This document shows, in pieces, positions 26,540-34,362 of a DNA stretch of 64,000 nucleotides. The DNA is taken from positions 2,418,001 through 2,482,000 of the forward strand of contig OZ245876.1 of NCBI GenBank assembly GCA_965229445.1, given 5' to 3'. Positions within the stretch are counted from its first letter, which is position 1; every line of letters begins with the position of its first letter. Source of the DNA: Owenweeksia sp965229445. GTDB lineage: Bacteria > Bacteroidota > Bacteroidia > Flavobacteriales > Schleiferiaceae. A program made the translations under genes and the position numbers. The notes beneath the pieces are model-generated. The model did not search any database. It was not told the origin of the DNA and saw nothing but the letters and a program-made list of their open reading frames with translations.

Positions 26540-27780
26540 TGGATATGAAACGGATAAAAAATCTAATCATCATAATATTGGTGGCATCGCCCTTTTTGTG
26601 CCTGGGCCAAAGCCTGGAATATTACCAAAAAACAGCGGCTGAAAACAACCCCGGCCTGAAGGCCAGCTTCAATGAATTTAAAGCGGCCATGGAAATGGTT
26701 TCCCAGGTCAGCAGCCTGCCGGATCCTACCTTGTCTTTCGGTTATTTTATTTCACCGGTAGAAACCCGCGTGGGGCCGCAGCAAGCTAAATTTTCCTTGA
26801 GTCAGATGTTCCCTTGGTTTGGCACCCTTGAAGCCCGCGGAAATGCAGCGGCTCTGATGGCCGAGGCCAAATACCAACGGTTTTTGGATGCGCGCAACGA
26901 GTTGTACTACCAGGTAGCAGATGCCTATTATCCCCTCTATGAGTTGGAAGAGCAACTGCGCCTGCAGCGGGAAAACCTCGATATTCTGCAATCGTTTATG
27001 ACACTGGCCCAAAGGAAGTATGAGAACAACCAGAGTACTATGGTGGATGTACTGCGGGTGGACATTATGATAAACGATGCTGAAACCGACATCAGTATCC
27101 TGGTAGATCAACGAATGCCACTTGTTTCCCGGTTTAACCAACAACTAAATCGCGAAGCCACTGACCCGGTGAGTGTAGTGGATACCGTTACCGCTGACCT
27201 ATTGCCGGAAGGCTATCGCAAAGACAGCCTGCTGGTGGGCCATCCGTTACTCGAAGAGTTGGGGCTTAAGGCAGAAGCCATGGAAGAACAGGAAAAAGCA
27301 GCAATCAGGGACGGCCTACCCAGTTTTGGCCTCGGCCTCGATTATGTGTTGGTGGGCGACCGCCCGGCCATAGACATACCGGACAATGGCCAGGACGTGC
27401 TCATGCCCATGCTTTCCATGAGCCTGCCCATGTTCAGGGGCAAGTACAAGGCGGCCCGGCAGGAAGCACAGTTTATGCAGGAGGCTTACCGCAACCGGCA
27501 CCAGGAAACCGCCAACAGGCTCACCAGTGCTTATGAAATGGCCTGGTTTGAACTGGAGAAAAACCGCCAAAACATAGAATTGTACCGGGCACAAATAACA
27601 GAAGCCCAGCAGGCACTCGACCTCCTGTTTGCGGCTTACGCCAATAATGGCAACGACTTTGAAGAAGTGCTGCGCATGCAGCAACAACTGTTAAAATATG
27701 AAATGCTTCAGGCCACGGCTTTGGCCAAATACCAGGCGGCTGAAGCCCAACTGGATTACATAACGGCTAAAACAAATTGA
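26539..27780 (+). CDS. TolC-family outer-membrane factor (CusC-like)
   Basis: Outer-membrane channel of the Cus-like pump, 413 aa. A signal peptide (IIIILVASPFLCLGQ) is followed by two outer-membrane-efflux-protein repeats rich in long coiled-coil helices (for example YYQVADAYYPLYELEEQLRL and YEMAWFELEKNRQNIELYRA). The segment SLSQMFPWFGTLEARGNAAA is typical of CusC/CzcC relatives. Its start codon overlaps the cusA stop by one base, and the stop lies one base before the adaptor gene, so the three pump genes are translated as a block. Confidence 0.92.
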   Translation: MDMKRIKNLIIIILVASPFLCLGQSLEYYQKTAAENNPGLKASFNEFKAAMEMVSQVSSLPDPTLSFGYFISPVETRVGPQQAKFSLSQMFPWFGTLEARGNAAALMAEAKYQRFLDARNELYYQVADAYYPLYELEEQLRLQRENLDILQSFMTLAQRKYENNQSTMVDVLRVDIMINDAETDISILVDQRMPLVSRFNQQLNREATDPVSVVDTVTADLLPEGYRKDSLLVGHPLLEELGLKAEAMEEQEKAAIRDGLPSFGLGLDYVLVGDRPAIDIPDNGQDVLMPMLSMSLPMFRGKYKAARQEAQFMQEAYRNRHQETANRLTSAYEMAWFELEKNRQNIELYRAQITEAQQALDLLFAAYANNGNDFEEVLRMQQQLLKYEMLQATALAKYQAAEAQLDYITAKTN

Positions 27781-27781
27781 A

Positions 27782-29599
27782 ATGAAAATTAATATAAAAA
27801 TCAATAAAAAAACATTTTGGATAAGTATTGTCGCTACACTGATAGTAGGCCTGCTGGCGGGCTGGCTCATTTTTACCGGCAATGAAAAAACCGCTGATGG
27901 GGACCATGACCACACCGCAGAAGCCGGGGCCGAAGAAACGGTTTGGACCTGCTCCATGCACCCCCAGATCAGGCAGCCCGATCCGGGCGACTGCCCTATA
28001 TGCGGGATGGATCTTATTCCACTGGAAGATGATGCCGAAGGGGAAATGAACCCCATGGCCATTTCCATGTCGCCCACCGCCATGCAACTGGCCGATGTGC
28101 GCAGCGCCACTGTGGGCAATATGGATCCTGTAAAAAGTGTGCGCCTAAACGGCAAAGTGCAGGAAGATGAGCGCCTGGTTTTTTCACAAACCAGCCACAT
28201 CCCCGGGCGTATTGAAAAGCTGAACGTCAATTTTACCGGTGAGTTTGTCCGTAAAGGGCAAGTTCTGGCTCACATTTACTCACCGGAATTGGTAACGGCC
28301 CAGGAAGAAGTTTTTGAAGCACGGAAAATAAAGGAAAGCCAGCCTGCCCTTTACCGTTCGTCCATTGAAAAACTGCGCAACTGGAAACTTTCGGAATTGC
28401 AAATTCAGCAAATAGTGGATGCCGAAGAAACGGTGGAAAACTTCCCCATTGTGGCCGATGTTTCGGGCTATGTCATCAGCAAAAGGATAAACCTGGGCGA
28501 TTACATCAGGAAAGGCCAGGCTATTTATGAAATTGCCGACCTCAGCAAGGTGTGGGTGCTCTTTGACGTGTACGAATCAGACCTGCCTTGGGTAAGTGAA
28601 GGCGATATGGTTAGCTTTTCGGTGAAATCCTTGCCGGGGGAACAGTTTGAAGGCAAGATCAGTTTTCTGGACCCCGTACTCGACCCCAAAACACGGGTGG
28701 CAAAGGCGCGGGTAGAAGTGCAGAACCAAAACAATAGGCTAAAACCCGAAATGTTTGCCACGGGGGTGGTAAACGCCCGGTTAGAAAACAAGGAGGATGC
28801 CCTGGTCATCCCCAAGTCGGCCGTGATGTGGACCGGTCAGCGTTCGGTAGTGTTTGTAAAAACCAGCTCGGCAAAAGGGGTCAACTTTATGATGAGAGAA
28901 GTTGTGCTGGGTCCTGAACTGGGCGAAGGCTTTGTGGTGGAAGAAGGCCTGGAAACGGGTGAGGAAATTGCCGTAAGTGGCACCTTTAGCATTGATGCGG
29001 CCGCACAGCTTGCCGGTAAGCCCAGCATGATGAACCCCGAAGGCGGCCCGGCCATGACCGGCCATAACCATGGCGACATGGGCGGTGGCGCACCGGGCGC
29101 AGGCAGTGACCAGGCGGCAGATCACTCCACCCATAAAAAGGACATCACGGTGAGCCAAAAAGCCAAAGACGCCCTCCTTCCGGTTATTGAGGCTTACCTG
29201 GGTTTGAAAGACGCCCTGGTGAATGATGATGCCGCTGCCGCACAATTTGCTGCGGGAGACTTGAAACAGCAACTCGGTAAGGTGAGCATGGCTCTGTTTA
29301 CGGGGGAAGCTCACAACGTGTGGATGGAGCACAGCAGCACCCTGGAAAAAGCGGTGAACCAGGCAGCCCGGGCAGAAGATTTAGAACCTTTGCGCAAGCA
29401 GTTCATAACCATCTCTGAACAGATGGCCATGATCGTACAGACCTTTAGGCCCAATGCCGAAACCCTGTACCTGCAGTTTTGCCCTATGGCCAATAACAAC
29501 CAGGGGGCCGACTGGCTGAGCCGGGAAAAGGAAATACGTAACCCCTATTTCGGGGAGGCCATGATAGGCTGTGGGGAAGTGAAATCAACCATAAAATAA
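27782..29599 (+). CDS. cusB: CusB-type membrane-fusion adaptor with metal-binding domain and DUF3347
   Basis: Periplasmic adaptor joining CusA and the outer-membrane channel, 605 aa. One N-terminal membrane helix (about 11-31), then a heavy-metal-binding domain VWTCSMHPQIRQPDPGDCPI...CGMDL (about 54-80). The HlyD-type barrel-sandwich and beta-barrel domains run from about 95 to 415 (hairpin helices around 165-205). A His-rich linker (NHGDMGGGAPGAG) leads to a C-terminal DUF3347 domain (about 455-605), with FCPMA and the final GCGEV. The two extra domains probably collect copper/silver ions for the pump. DUF3347 recurs as free proteins at 29672 and 55293. Confidence 0.95.
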   Translation: MKINIKINKKTFWISIVATLIVGLLAGWLIFTGNEKTADGDHDHTAEAGAEETVWTCSMHPQIRQPDPGDCPICGMDLIPLEDDAEGEMNPMAISMSPTAMQLADVRSATVGNMDPVKSVRLNGKVQEDERLVFSQTSHIPGRIEKLNVNFTGEFVRKGQVLAHIYSPELVTAQEEVFEARKIKESQPALYRSSIEKLRNWKLSELQIQQIVDAEETVENFPIVADVSGYVISKRINLGDYIRKGQAIYEIADLSKVWVLFDVYESDLPWVSEGDMVSFSVKSLPGEQFEGKISFLDPVLDPKTRVAKARVEVQNQNNRLKPEMFATGVVNARLENKEDALVIPKSAVMWTGQRSVVFVKTSSAKGVNFMMREVVLGPELGEGFVVEEGLETGEEIAVSGTFSIDAAAQLAGKPSMMNPEGGPAMTGHNHGDMGGGAPGAGSDQAADHSTHKKDITVSQKAKDALLPVIEAYLGLKDALVNDDAAAAQFAAGDLKQQLGKVSMALFTGEAHNVWMEHSSTLEKAVNQAARAEDLEPLRKQFITISEQMAMIVQTFRPNAETLYLQFCPMANNNQGADWLSREKEIRNPYFGEAMIGCGEVKSTIK

Positions 29600-29671
29600 C
29601 GGAATGAAACGGACCCATTCCCAACGAATTAAAACAGTGTCCGAATTTGATAATTTAAATAAACAGAAACC

Positions 29672-30187
29672 ATGAAAAAAGCAGTAATGATGCTAAGCCT
29701 GGCCATTTTGAGCCTGGGCGCATTCGCACAACACGACCACTCCAAACATCAGATGAGTGGCGACCACGGGGAGCAGATGGCCCCCGAATTTGAAAATGAA
29801 AACCTGGGGCAGGCTTATGCCAACTATATAGCATTGAAGGATGCCCTGGTAGCTTCGGATGCCGGTGTGGCAGAAGCCAAAGCCGCAGAACTGGCCGCCT
29901 CACTGAGCAAAGTAGAAAATGCCGATGACGCAATGGCCAGTGCCACCAAGGTAATGAAGGCGGGTTCGCTGGAAGCCCAGCGCAAAGCCTTTGTTACCCT
30001 CAGCAATCAAATGACAGAGCTGATAAAATCTGCTGACCTCACTTCAGGAGCAGTGTACGTAGAGTTCTGCCCCATGGCCAATGGTGGCGATGGTGCCCAC
30101 TGGCTGGCCAACGAAAAGCAGATCAACAACCCCTACTTTGGCGATAAAATGCTGCGGTGTGGCAAAGTGAAAGAAACCATTAAATAA
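29672..30187 (+). CDS. Secreted DUF3347 protein
   Basis: 171-aa periplasmic protein: signal peptide (AVMMLSLAILSLGAFA), a His-rich N terminus (HDHSKHQMSGDHGEQM), then one DUF3347 domain (about 45-171). Conserved cysteines occur in FCPMANGGDGAHWLA and MLRCGKV. The same arrangement is at the C terminus of the CusB adaptor just upstream (FCPMANNNQGADWLS, GCGEV), so it is probably a duplicate released as a soluble metal-binding protein. It follows cusB by 72 bases and is presumably in the same operon. Confidence 0.9.
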   Translation: MKKAVMMLSLAILSLGAFAQHDHSKHQMSGDHGEQMAPEFENENLGQAYANYIALKDALVASDAGVAEAKAAELAASLSKVENADDAMASATKVMKAGSLEAQRKAFVTLSNQMTELIKSADLTSGAVYVEFCPMANGGDGAHWLANEKQINNPYFGDKMLRCGKVKETIK

Positions 30188-30266
30188 CTAAGCCTTGCGG
30201 GCATAACATAAATTTTGGTTGATAAAAATTCGTGCTTGTGCCCGCAGACACTAATTACTAAAGACA

Positions 30267-30677
30267 ATGAACAACAATGTATTCAGAATATTGACCGGTG
30301 TTTTCTTTTTGATCACCGCCCTAGGCTGCAATAGCCAGCCACAGGAAAACGGGCAGGACCCGGATGTACAACAGCAAGCTGCCGCAATACAAAGCTACCA
30401 GGTGGGCGAGCAAGTGCCCAACCAACTGGTGTGCATGGTAAACGATGCCTATATGGGCAAGCCGCAGATTGAGGTTCCCGTAAACGGAAAGACCTACTAC
30501 GGCTGCTGCCAGATGTGCGTGAAAAAACTCAATGAGCAGGAAAGCGCCCGCACCGCCACCGACCCGCAAAGCGATAAAAAGGTGGACAAGGTAGATGCCT
30601 ACATCGTTTTGCTGGACGAGCAGGGAACAGTGGGCTACTTTGAATCTGAAGAAAGTTATGAGGCCTATAGCAAGTAA
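30267..30677 (+). CDS. TRASH/YHS-like metal-binding lipoprotein
   Basis: 136-aa lipoprotein (lipobox TALGC, Cys21). After a Gln-rich spacer, the conserved part runs from VGEQVPNQLVCMVNDAYMGK through VNGKTYYGCCQMCVKKLNEQ, a treble-clef-like Cys set (C...CC..C) resembling TRASH/YHS metal-binding domains. A C-terminal helix-strand module follows (VDAYIVLLDEQGTVGYFESE). A close paralogue is at 51370-51903. Role: probable copper sensing or capture in the periplasm. It is the last gene before the second promoter with the TGACAAATGTCA palindrome. Confidence 0.82.
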   Translation: MNNNVFRILTGVFFLITALGCNSQPQENGQDPDVQQQAAAIQSYQVGEQVPNQLVCMVNDAYMGKPQIEVPVNGKTYYGCCQMCVKKLNEQESARTATDPQSDKKVDKVDAYIVLLDEQGTVGYFESEESYEAYSK

Positions 30678-30754
30678 TGCAGAAGTAACATTCAGAGCAG
30701 CCAAAAAGTGTAGGTTAGGAAAATACACGAAATAATGTAATTATCTCAAAACCT

Positions 30755-30797
30755 TGACAAATGTCATTGATTCATTTATTTTTATTTTACATCTTTG
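30755..30797 (+). promoter_or_regulatory. Promoter with the second TGACAAAYGTCA palindrome
   Basis: TGACAAATGTCA (30755-30766), a perfect inverted repeat, directly precedes TTG (30767-30769). Twenty bases on is CATCTTTG (30790-30797), one mismatch from TAnnTTTG. The layout copies the promoter at 22161-22204. Confidence 0.65.
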
Positions 30798-30813
30798 AAA
30801 TAACTAATCTCAA

Positions 30814-31284
30814 ATGGAAGCTAAGAGCAACATATCCAGAAAAGTAATGCTTTCGGCCTTTGGCGTGCCCATGCTGGGGGTTTATATGCTTACCATCTGG
30901 TGTGGGCTGGGCAATTTCCTGGCCGACTGTTGCATGCATCATCTGGAAACCGAAATCTCCCAACCTACACACGGGCATCACCACAGTGATGATCACCACC
31001 ATGGGGGGCACGATCATTCCAAACCAGAGCAACAGGACAAAAATGGTAAAGACGACTGTTGCAGCGATGTTACCACCGCTTTCTTTTCGGTATTTCAGCA
31101 GCAGGCACAGCCCTACTCGGAAGATTTTCAAATACAAGACGGGCCGTCTCTTGCCTTTATACCCGAGGCTCATTCCGGCCACCGGGGTTTTGATGCCGGA
31201 TTCCGGCAAATGTGGCTTCCGCCACCTCGACCGACCCCTTCAGGCTTTAGCCTGCGTATCCTTCATCAATCTTTCCTGATTTAG
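30814..31284 (+). CDS. His/Cys-rich membrane-anchored protein, HYC_CC_PP-like
   Basis: 156-aa protein with one N-terminal membrane segment or signal (VMLSAFGVPMLGVYMLTIWCG). Then come DCCMHHLETE, a strongly His-rich linker (HGHHHSDDHHHGGHDH), a second Cys pair KDDCCSDVTT near residue 88, and a C-terminal end RILHQSFLI that matches the QSFLI end of the HYC_CC_PP protein at 22212. Cys and His placement plus the shared promoter design argue that it is a divergent family member; it lacks a clear H-Y-C motif. Probably binds copper or silver in the periplasm. Confidence 0.65.
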   Translation: MEAKSNISRKVMLSAFGVPMLGVYMLTIWCGLGNFLADCCMHHLETEISQPTHGHHHSDDHHHGGHDHSKPEQQDKNGKDDCCSDVTTAFFSVFQQQAQPYSEDFQIQDGPSLAFIPEAHSGHRGFDAGFRQMWLPPPRPTPSGFSLRILHQSFLI

Positions 31285-31507
31285 ACTTTCATTTTTCGTT
31301 TGGGTCTGTGGCTCGGTGTCCGCTATTGTCCGTAAATGGCCCATAGCCGGATGTGGCAGGTCTTATCACCTTTTGCATCCCTGTGTCACCGCAGCCATTA
31401 TCCCTGCAGGGTCGCCCGACCCATATCCTGATTTTTCTTGATCGCCTGATGCTGCCATCCTTATTAAGGTTGCGCATAAGCAGTCAAAAAATCTAACAGA
31501 CACAATA
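31285..31507. other. Spacer without recognised gene
   Basis: 223 bases between the His-rich gene and the HMA-AraC regulator. No credible ORF, hairpin or strong promoter was seen. Its base composition resembles coding DNA of the island, so it may be the eroded remains of a gene. Confidence 0.4.
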
Positions 31508-32086
31508 ATGAAAGATGCACAAACCATAGTAGAAGAGTTCAAGGTAAAAGGCATGATCTGTAGCCGCTGCCTTAAGGTGCTAAATGATGAGCTCCGAAAA
31601 ACGGGGGCGGAAATCCTGAAAATGGAGCTGGGTCGGGTGGTGATAAAATATGCGCCTGGAAAAATCAGCCACAGCCATATCGAAACGGTGATCAGCGAAA
31701 ATGAATTCAGCATCATCTGGGACAAACACACCCAACTGGCGGAACGCACCAAACGGTGGGTTATCAACTACATCTGGAACACCGGTTTAGAGCAAAAGCT
31801 CTCTGAATTTCTCGCAGAAAAAATGCAGGTTAGTTATGAGGTGTTAAGCCGCAATTTTTCAAAGGTATTTGGTAGCACAATAAAACGCTACAGCTTACTG
31901 CTGAAAATTGAAAGGTCGAAAGAACTGGTAGACTACGGGGAAATGAACCTCAGTGAAATTTCCTATAGCCTGGGCTACCAAAACCCCTCGGCTCTGAGCC
32001 GGCAGTTTAAAAAAGAAACCGGGATGACCCTGCAGGAATATCATAAACTGGGGGTAAGCAAACGCAAACCACTGGACAGGATATGA
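31508..32086 (+). CDS. HMA-AraC fusion transcription regulator
   Basis: 192-aa regulator combining a metal-binding domain with a DNA-binding domain. Residues 9-75 look like an HMA fold: strand EEFKVKGMICSRCLKVL with the CxxC at 18-21, then helix LNDELRKTG and further strands. Residues ~95-185 form an AraC-type double helix-turn-helix (EKMQVSYEVLSRNFSKVFG, then NLSEISYSLGYQNPSALSRQ). Inference: the CxxC site binds copper or silver and changes DNA binding, so this may control the metal island, for example through the palindromes at 22161, 30755 or 32109. Such fusions recur in Bacteroidota metal loci. Confidence 0.87.
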   Translation: MKDAQTIVEEFKVKGMICSRCLKVLNDELRKTGAEILKMELGRVVIKYAPGKISHSHIETVISENEFSIIWDKHTQLAERTKRWVINYIWNTGLEQKLSEFLAEKMQVSYEVLSRNFSKVFGSTIKRYSLLLKIERSKELVDYGEMNLSEISYSLGYQNPSALSRQFKKETGMTLQEYHKLGVSKRKPLDRI

Positions 32087-32108
32087 CAAGTATTAACCTG
32101 AATAAGAT

Positions 32109-32138
32109 AAGTATAGCTATATGCATAGGCATATACTT
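32109..32138. promoter_or_regulatory. Nested dyad after the HMA-AraC gene
   Basis: AAGTATA (32109-32115) and TATACTT (32132-32138) form an outer inverted repeat. Inside, TATATGC and GCATATA (32118-32135) form another. It lies between the regulator and the first SHOCT gene, with no T-run, and looks like an operator region rather than a terminator. Confidence 0.4.
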
Positions 32139-32211
32139 GCATAGTGAAAAATGAACTAAAGTGTATAAACCGGTTCTGCCCAAAAGGGTGAGCCATTAAA
32201 AAAGCAAAACT

Positions 32212-32432
32212 ATGTGGTATGACGGACATCATTTTTGGGGAATGCACTGGATCTGGTGGATCCTGTGGGTCATTTTCCTAATATGGATTTTTGCTACGCC
32301 CTGGGATATTCCCGGCCAGCGTACCAAAAAAGACACCCCCTTGACATCCTTAAAAATAGGTATGCAGCCGGGGAAATCGACTCCGAAGAATTTGAGGAGC
32401 GCAAAAAAGCAATTCTGAAAAATAACCCCTAA
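32212..32432 (+). pseudogene. SHOCT-domain small membrane protein, frameshifted
   Basis: Near-copy of the gene at 32763-32987. The first frame encodes MWYDGHHFWGMHWIWWILW and on to DIPGQRTKKDTP; the SHOCT motif LDILKNRYAAGEIDSEEFEE is in another frame. The break is in the five-C run at 32336-32340, and one extra C would restore a protein parallel to the intact copy. As read, the product ends at 32418 with an unrelated tail. Either a real lesion or a homopolymer sequencing error. Confidence 0.85.
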
Positions 32433-32444
32433 AAACTAAGCGAA

Positions 32445-32693
32445 ATGAGTAAGACAGAAGAAAAACAAGTGCGCCAAACTTACCCGGTAAAGGGTATGCA
32501 ATGCGGTGGTTGTGCAGGCACCGTAGAACGGAAATTGGCAGACCTGCCAGAAGTAACATCTGTAAAGATAAACCTGGAAAAACAGCAGGCAGAGGTTGTA
32601 TCGGAGGCACCGCTTCCACTGCGTGAGCTGCAAAAGGCTCTGGCCCCAACCATCTATACCATAGCAGAACCCCACACCGGGAACCAAAAATAA
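32445..32693 (+). CDS. HMA-domain copper chaperone-like protein
   Basis: 82-aa single HMA domain (CopZ-like). The metal site is VKGMQCGGCAGTVERKL with CGGC at about residues 20-23. Strand-helix order is standard (VTSVKINLEKQQAEVV, then LRELQKALAPTIYTI). It probably carries Cu(I) in the cytosol to an efflux ATPase. It sits between the two SHOCT genes. Confidence 0.92.
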   Translation: MSKTEEKQVRQTYPVKGMQCGGCAGTVERKLADLPEVTSVKINLEKQQAEVVSEAPLPLRELQKALAPTIYTIAEPHTGNQK

Positions 32694-32762
32694 AACAGGC
32701 AACAATGTAACTGAAGGCCGGGCAACAGCGGAACTGAAGAACCAACTTAAATTTTTAAAACC

Positions 32763-32987
32763 ATGTGGTACACGTATGACGGAGGACACTTCTGGGGAAT
32801 GCACTGGATCTGGTGGATTCTATGGGTCATTTTCCTGTTCTGGATTTTCGCCCTTCCCTATGACGTTCCTGGACAGAAGAAGCCAAAGAACACTCCCCTC
32901 GAAATTCTTAAGAAAAGATTTGCTGCCGGGGAAATCAACTTCGATGAGTTTGAGAAACGGAAAAGCTTACTGGAAAAAAATCCCTAA
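32763..32987 (+). CDS. SHOCT-domain small membrane protein
   Basis: 74-aa protein: aromatic N-terminal membrane segment (HFWGMHWIWWILWVIFLFWI, about residues 9-28), a short linker, and a C-terminal SHOCT motif (LEILKKRFAAGEINFDEFEK, about 48-67). SHOCT is a short oligomerisation-type motif of unknown function. This is the intact counterpart of the frameshifted copy at 32212. It is common beside metal-efflux genes in Bacteroidota; function not known. Confidence 0.85.
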   Translation: MWYTYDGGHFWGMHWIWWILWVIFLFWIFALPYDVPGQKKPKNTPLEILKKRFAAGEINFDEFEKRKSLLEKNP

Positions 32988-33005
32988 ACCATAAAACCCA
33001 TTCAA

Positions 33006-33449
33006 ATGAATACAACAGTAAAACATTTATCCGCACTCATGTTGGCAGTTGTGACTTTTGCAAGCTGCTCTCAGCAAAACGGACAAACGCCTGAAGCCAT
33101 GCTGGCCGATAAGGGAGCTCAGAAAAAAATTCTAAAGGCTATTGCGAATGACCATGATCTGAGCATTAAAATGATTGGGAGCATGATGGAAAACGACCAT
33201 GCAACAGGTATGATGGCCGATGGACTTATCGATGCGGCCGCAAAAGACAGTGTTCTGGCCGCCACCATCAGTAATAAAATGGCCATGCGCCCTGATCTAA
33301 TGATGCTAACGGTACATCATTTCATGCCTGTTATCAACGCCAGTGAAGATGCTTGTGAACACTTCAGCGAAGAAACGGTGCAGCAACCGGATATAGCTGA
33401 AAGCGTGTGCAAGCGCATGAAAGAGGAGCCTGATCTCAGTTGCCATTAG
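33006..33449 (+). CDS. Met/His-containing lipoprotein
   Basis: 147-aa lipoprotein (lipobox VTFASC, Cys21), otherwise helical. It contains NDHDLSIKMIGSMMENDHAT, several paired Met residues and a C terminus with SVCKRMKEEPDLSCH. The first part aligns with the Met-rich lipoprotein at 42141 (pattern EA-x-L ... A-x-DH-x-L ... MM-x3-H-x3-MM), so the two are paralogues. Probable periplasmic Cu(I)/Ag(I) binding. It ends its transcription unit before a strong terminator. Confidence 0.75.
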   Translation: MNTTVKHLSALMLAVVTFASCSQQNGQTPEAMLADKGAQKKILKAIANDHDLSIKMIGSMMENDHATGMMADGLIDAAAKDSVLAATISNKMAMRPDLMMLTVHHFMPVINASEDACEHFSEETVQQPDIAESVCKRMKEEPDLSCH

Positions 33450-33463
33450 GGGAATGGAAGGCG

Positions 33464-33509
33464 CCCGGTACCCCTGGTAAGGGAATATTAATAGGGGTAC
33501 CGGGTTTTT
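33464..33509 (+). terminator. Rho-independent terminator
   Basis: Perfect 12-bp stem CCCGGTACCCCT / AGGGGTACCGGG with a 17-base loop, followed by TTTTT. It ends the unit led by the gene at 30814 and separates it from the ArsR-led operon. Confidence 0.92.
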
Positions 33510-33531
33510 AAAAAAATGTAACAAAAACAAA

Positions 33532-33843
33532 ATGAAACAGCAAACACCGGATTTTGAAGATCTGACCCAAAAGATGAAGGGCATGGGGCACCCGGTGCGG
33601 ATGGCCTTGTTTCACTTGCTGTGCAATTGCCCAGAGGGTGGCCTGCGCGTAAAAAGCATGTACCACGGTCTGGGCCTGGATCAGCCTACCACCTCACGCC
33701 ACCTGGCCGTGATGCGCAACAGTGGCCTGGTAAGCAGACGGGTAATAGCGGGCCAGACTACTTACTGTCTTTGCCTCAACAACCCATTTGTAAGCTGCCT
33801 TTCCGCTTGCTTTATCACTAAAAATAAAACCGAAGAATTATGA
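33532..33843 (+). CDS. ArsR-family winged-helix regulator
   Basis: 103-aa winged-helix repressor-type protein. The opening helix KMKGMGHPVRMALFHLLCNC is typical of ArsR members, and the recognition helix region LDQPTTSRHLAVMRNSGLV (about 51-69) is clear. Cysteines occur at CNC near 31-33 and in the tail CLCLNNPFVSCLSAC, a possible metal or redox sensor. It heads the long overlapping operon that runs to 43088 and overlaps the next gene by ATGA, so it probably autoregulates that operon. The signal (metal or redox) cannot be decided. Confidence 0.88.
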   Translation: MKQQTPDFEDLTQKMKGMGHPVRMALFHLLCNCPEGGLRVKSMYHGLGLDQPTTSRHLAVMRNSGLVSRRVIAGQTTYCLCLNNPFVSCLSACFITKNKTEEL

Positions 33844-34064
33844 AAAACCATTGGCTTTGGATGCTGCTGGCCTGCGTGGGCCCCATCCTACTCATTTTTT
33901 TACTGCCCTACTTTGGGGTAACATCTGATGTGACCTTCGCCTTGTTCCTGGCGGTATTTTTTATTGCCCACCTCTTTATGATGCGGGGGCATTCGCACGG
34001 CCATGGTGGGCACGGGCAGCATCAAGATCACGAGGAAAACAAGTCCAAACATTCACATCACTAA
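33840..34064 (+). CDS. DUF2933-like small membrane protein with His-rich tail
   Basis: 74-aa protein with two membrane segments (LLACVGPILLIFLLPYF and FALFLAVFFIAHLFM) and a cytosolic or periplasmic tail rich in His (GHSHGHGGHGQHQDH). The layout fits DUF2933 proteins, often near copper genes. The tail could bind divalent metal or copper. Start overlaps the ArsR gene stop (ATGA). Confidence 0.75.
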   Translation: MKNHWLWMLLACVGPILLIFLLPYFGVTSDVTFALFLAVFFIAHLFMMRGHSHGHGGHGQHQDHEENKSKHSHH

Positions 34065-34076
34065 ACACAAAGGATT

Positions 34077-34358
34077 ATGCAATATCTCAATATCAAAAAA
34101 TTAGGACTGGCCTTCGGCCTCACCGGGGCGCTGCTCTACCTGGGCTGTATGATCGTAATGGCCACCGTGGGCCGCGAAGGCACCATCAAGTTCTTTAACA
34201 GCCTGCTGCATGGGCTCGATACTTCCGGCATCATCCGCATGGATGTACCGATATGGGAAGCAGGGCTGGGCCTGGTGCAAACTTTCATCCTGGCCTGGCT
34301 ACTGGGGGCTTGTGTCGCAGGGTTTTACAACGCATCTGTGAGCCGCAAAAAAAGATAG
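34077..34358 (+). CDS. DUF5676-like small membrane protein
   Basis: 93-aa integral membrane protein with two hydrophobic segments (LGLAFGLTGALLYLGCMIVM and AGLGLVQTFILAWLLGACVA) and between them KFFNSLLHGLDTSGIIRMDV, a signature I associate with DUF5676 membrane proteins. Function unknown. It lies 12 bases after the DUF2933 gene, in the ArsR-led operon. Confidence 0.75.
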   Translation: MQYLNIKKLGLAFGLTGALLYLGCMIVMATVGREGTIKFFNSLLHGLDTSGIIRMDVPIWEAGLGLVQTFILAWLLGACVAGFYNASVSRKKR

Positions 34359-34362
34359 ACCA

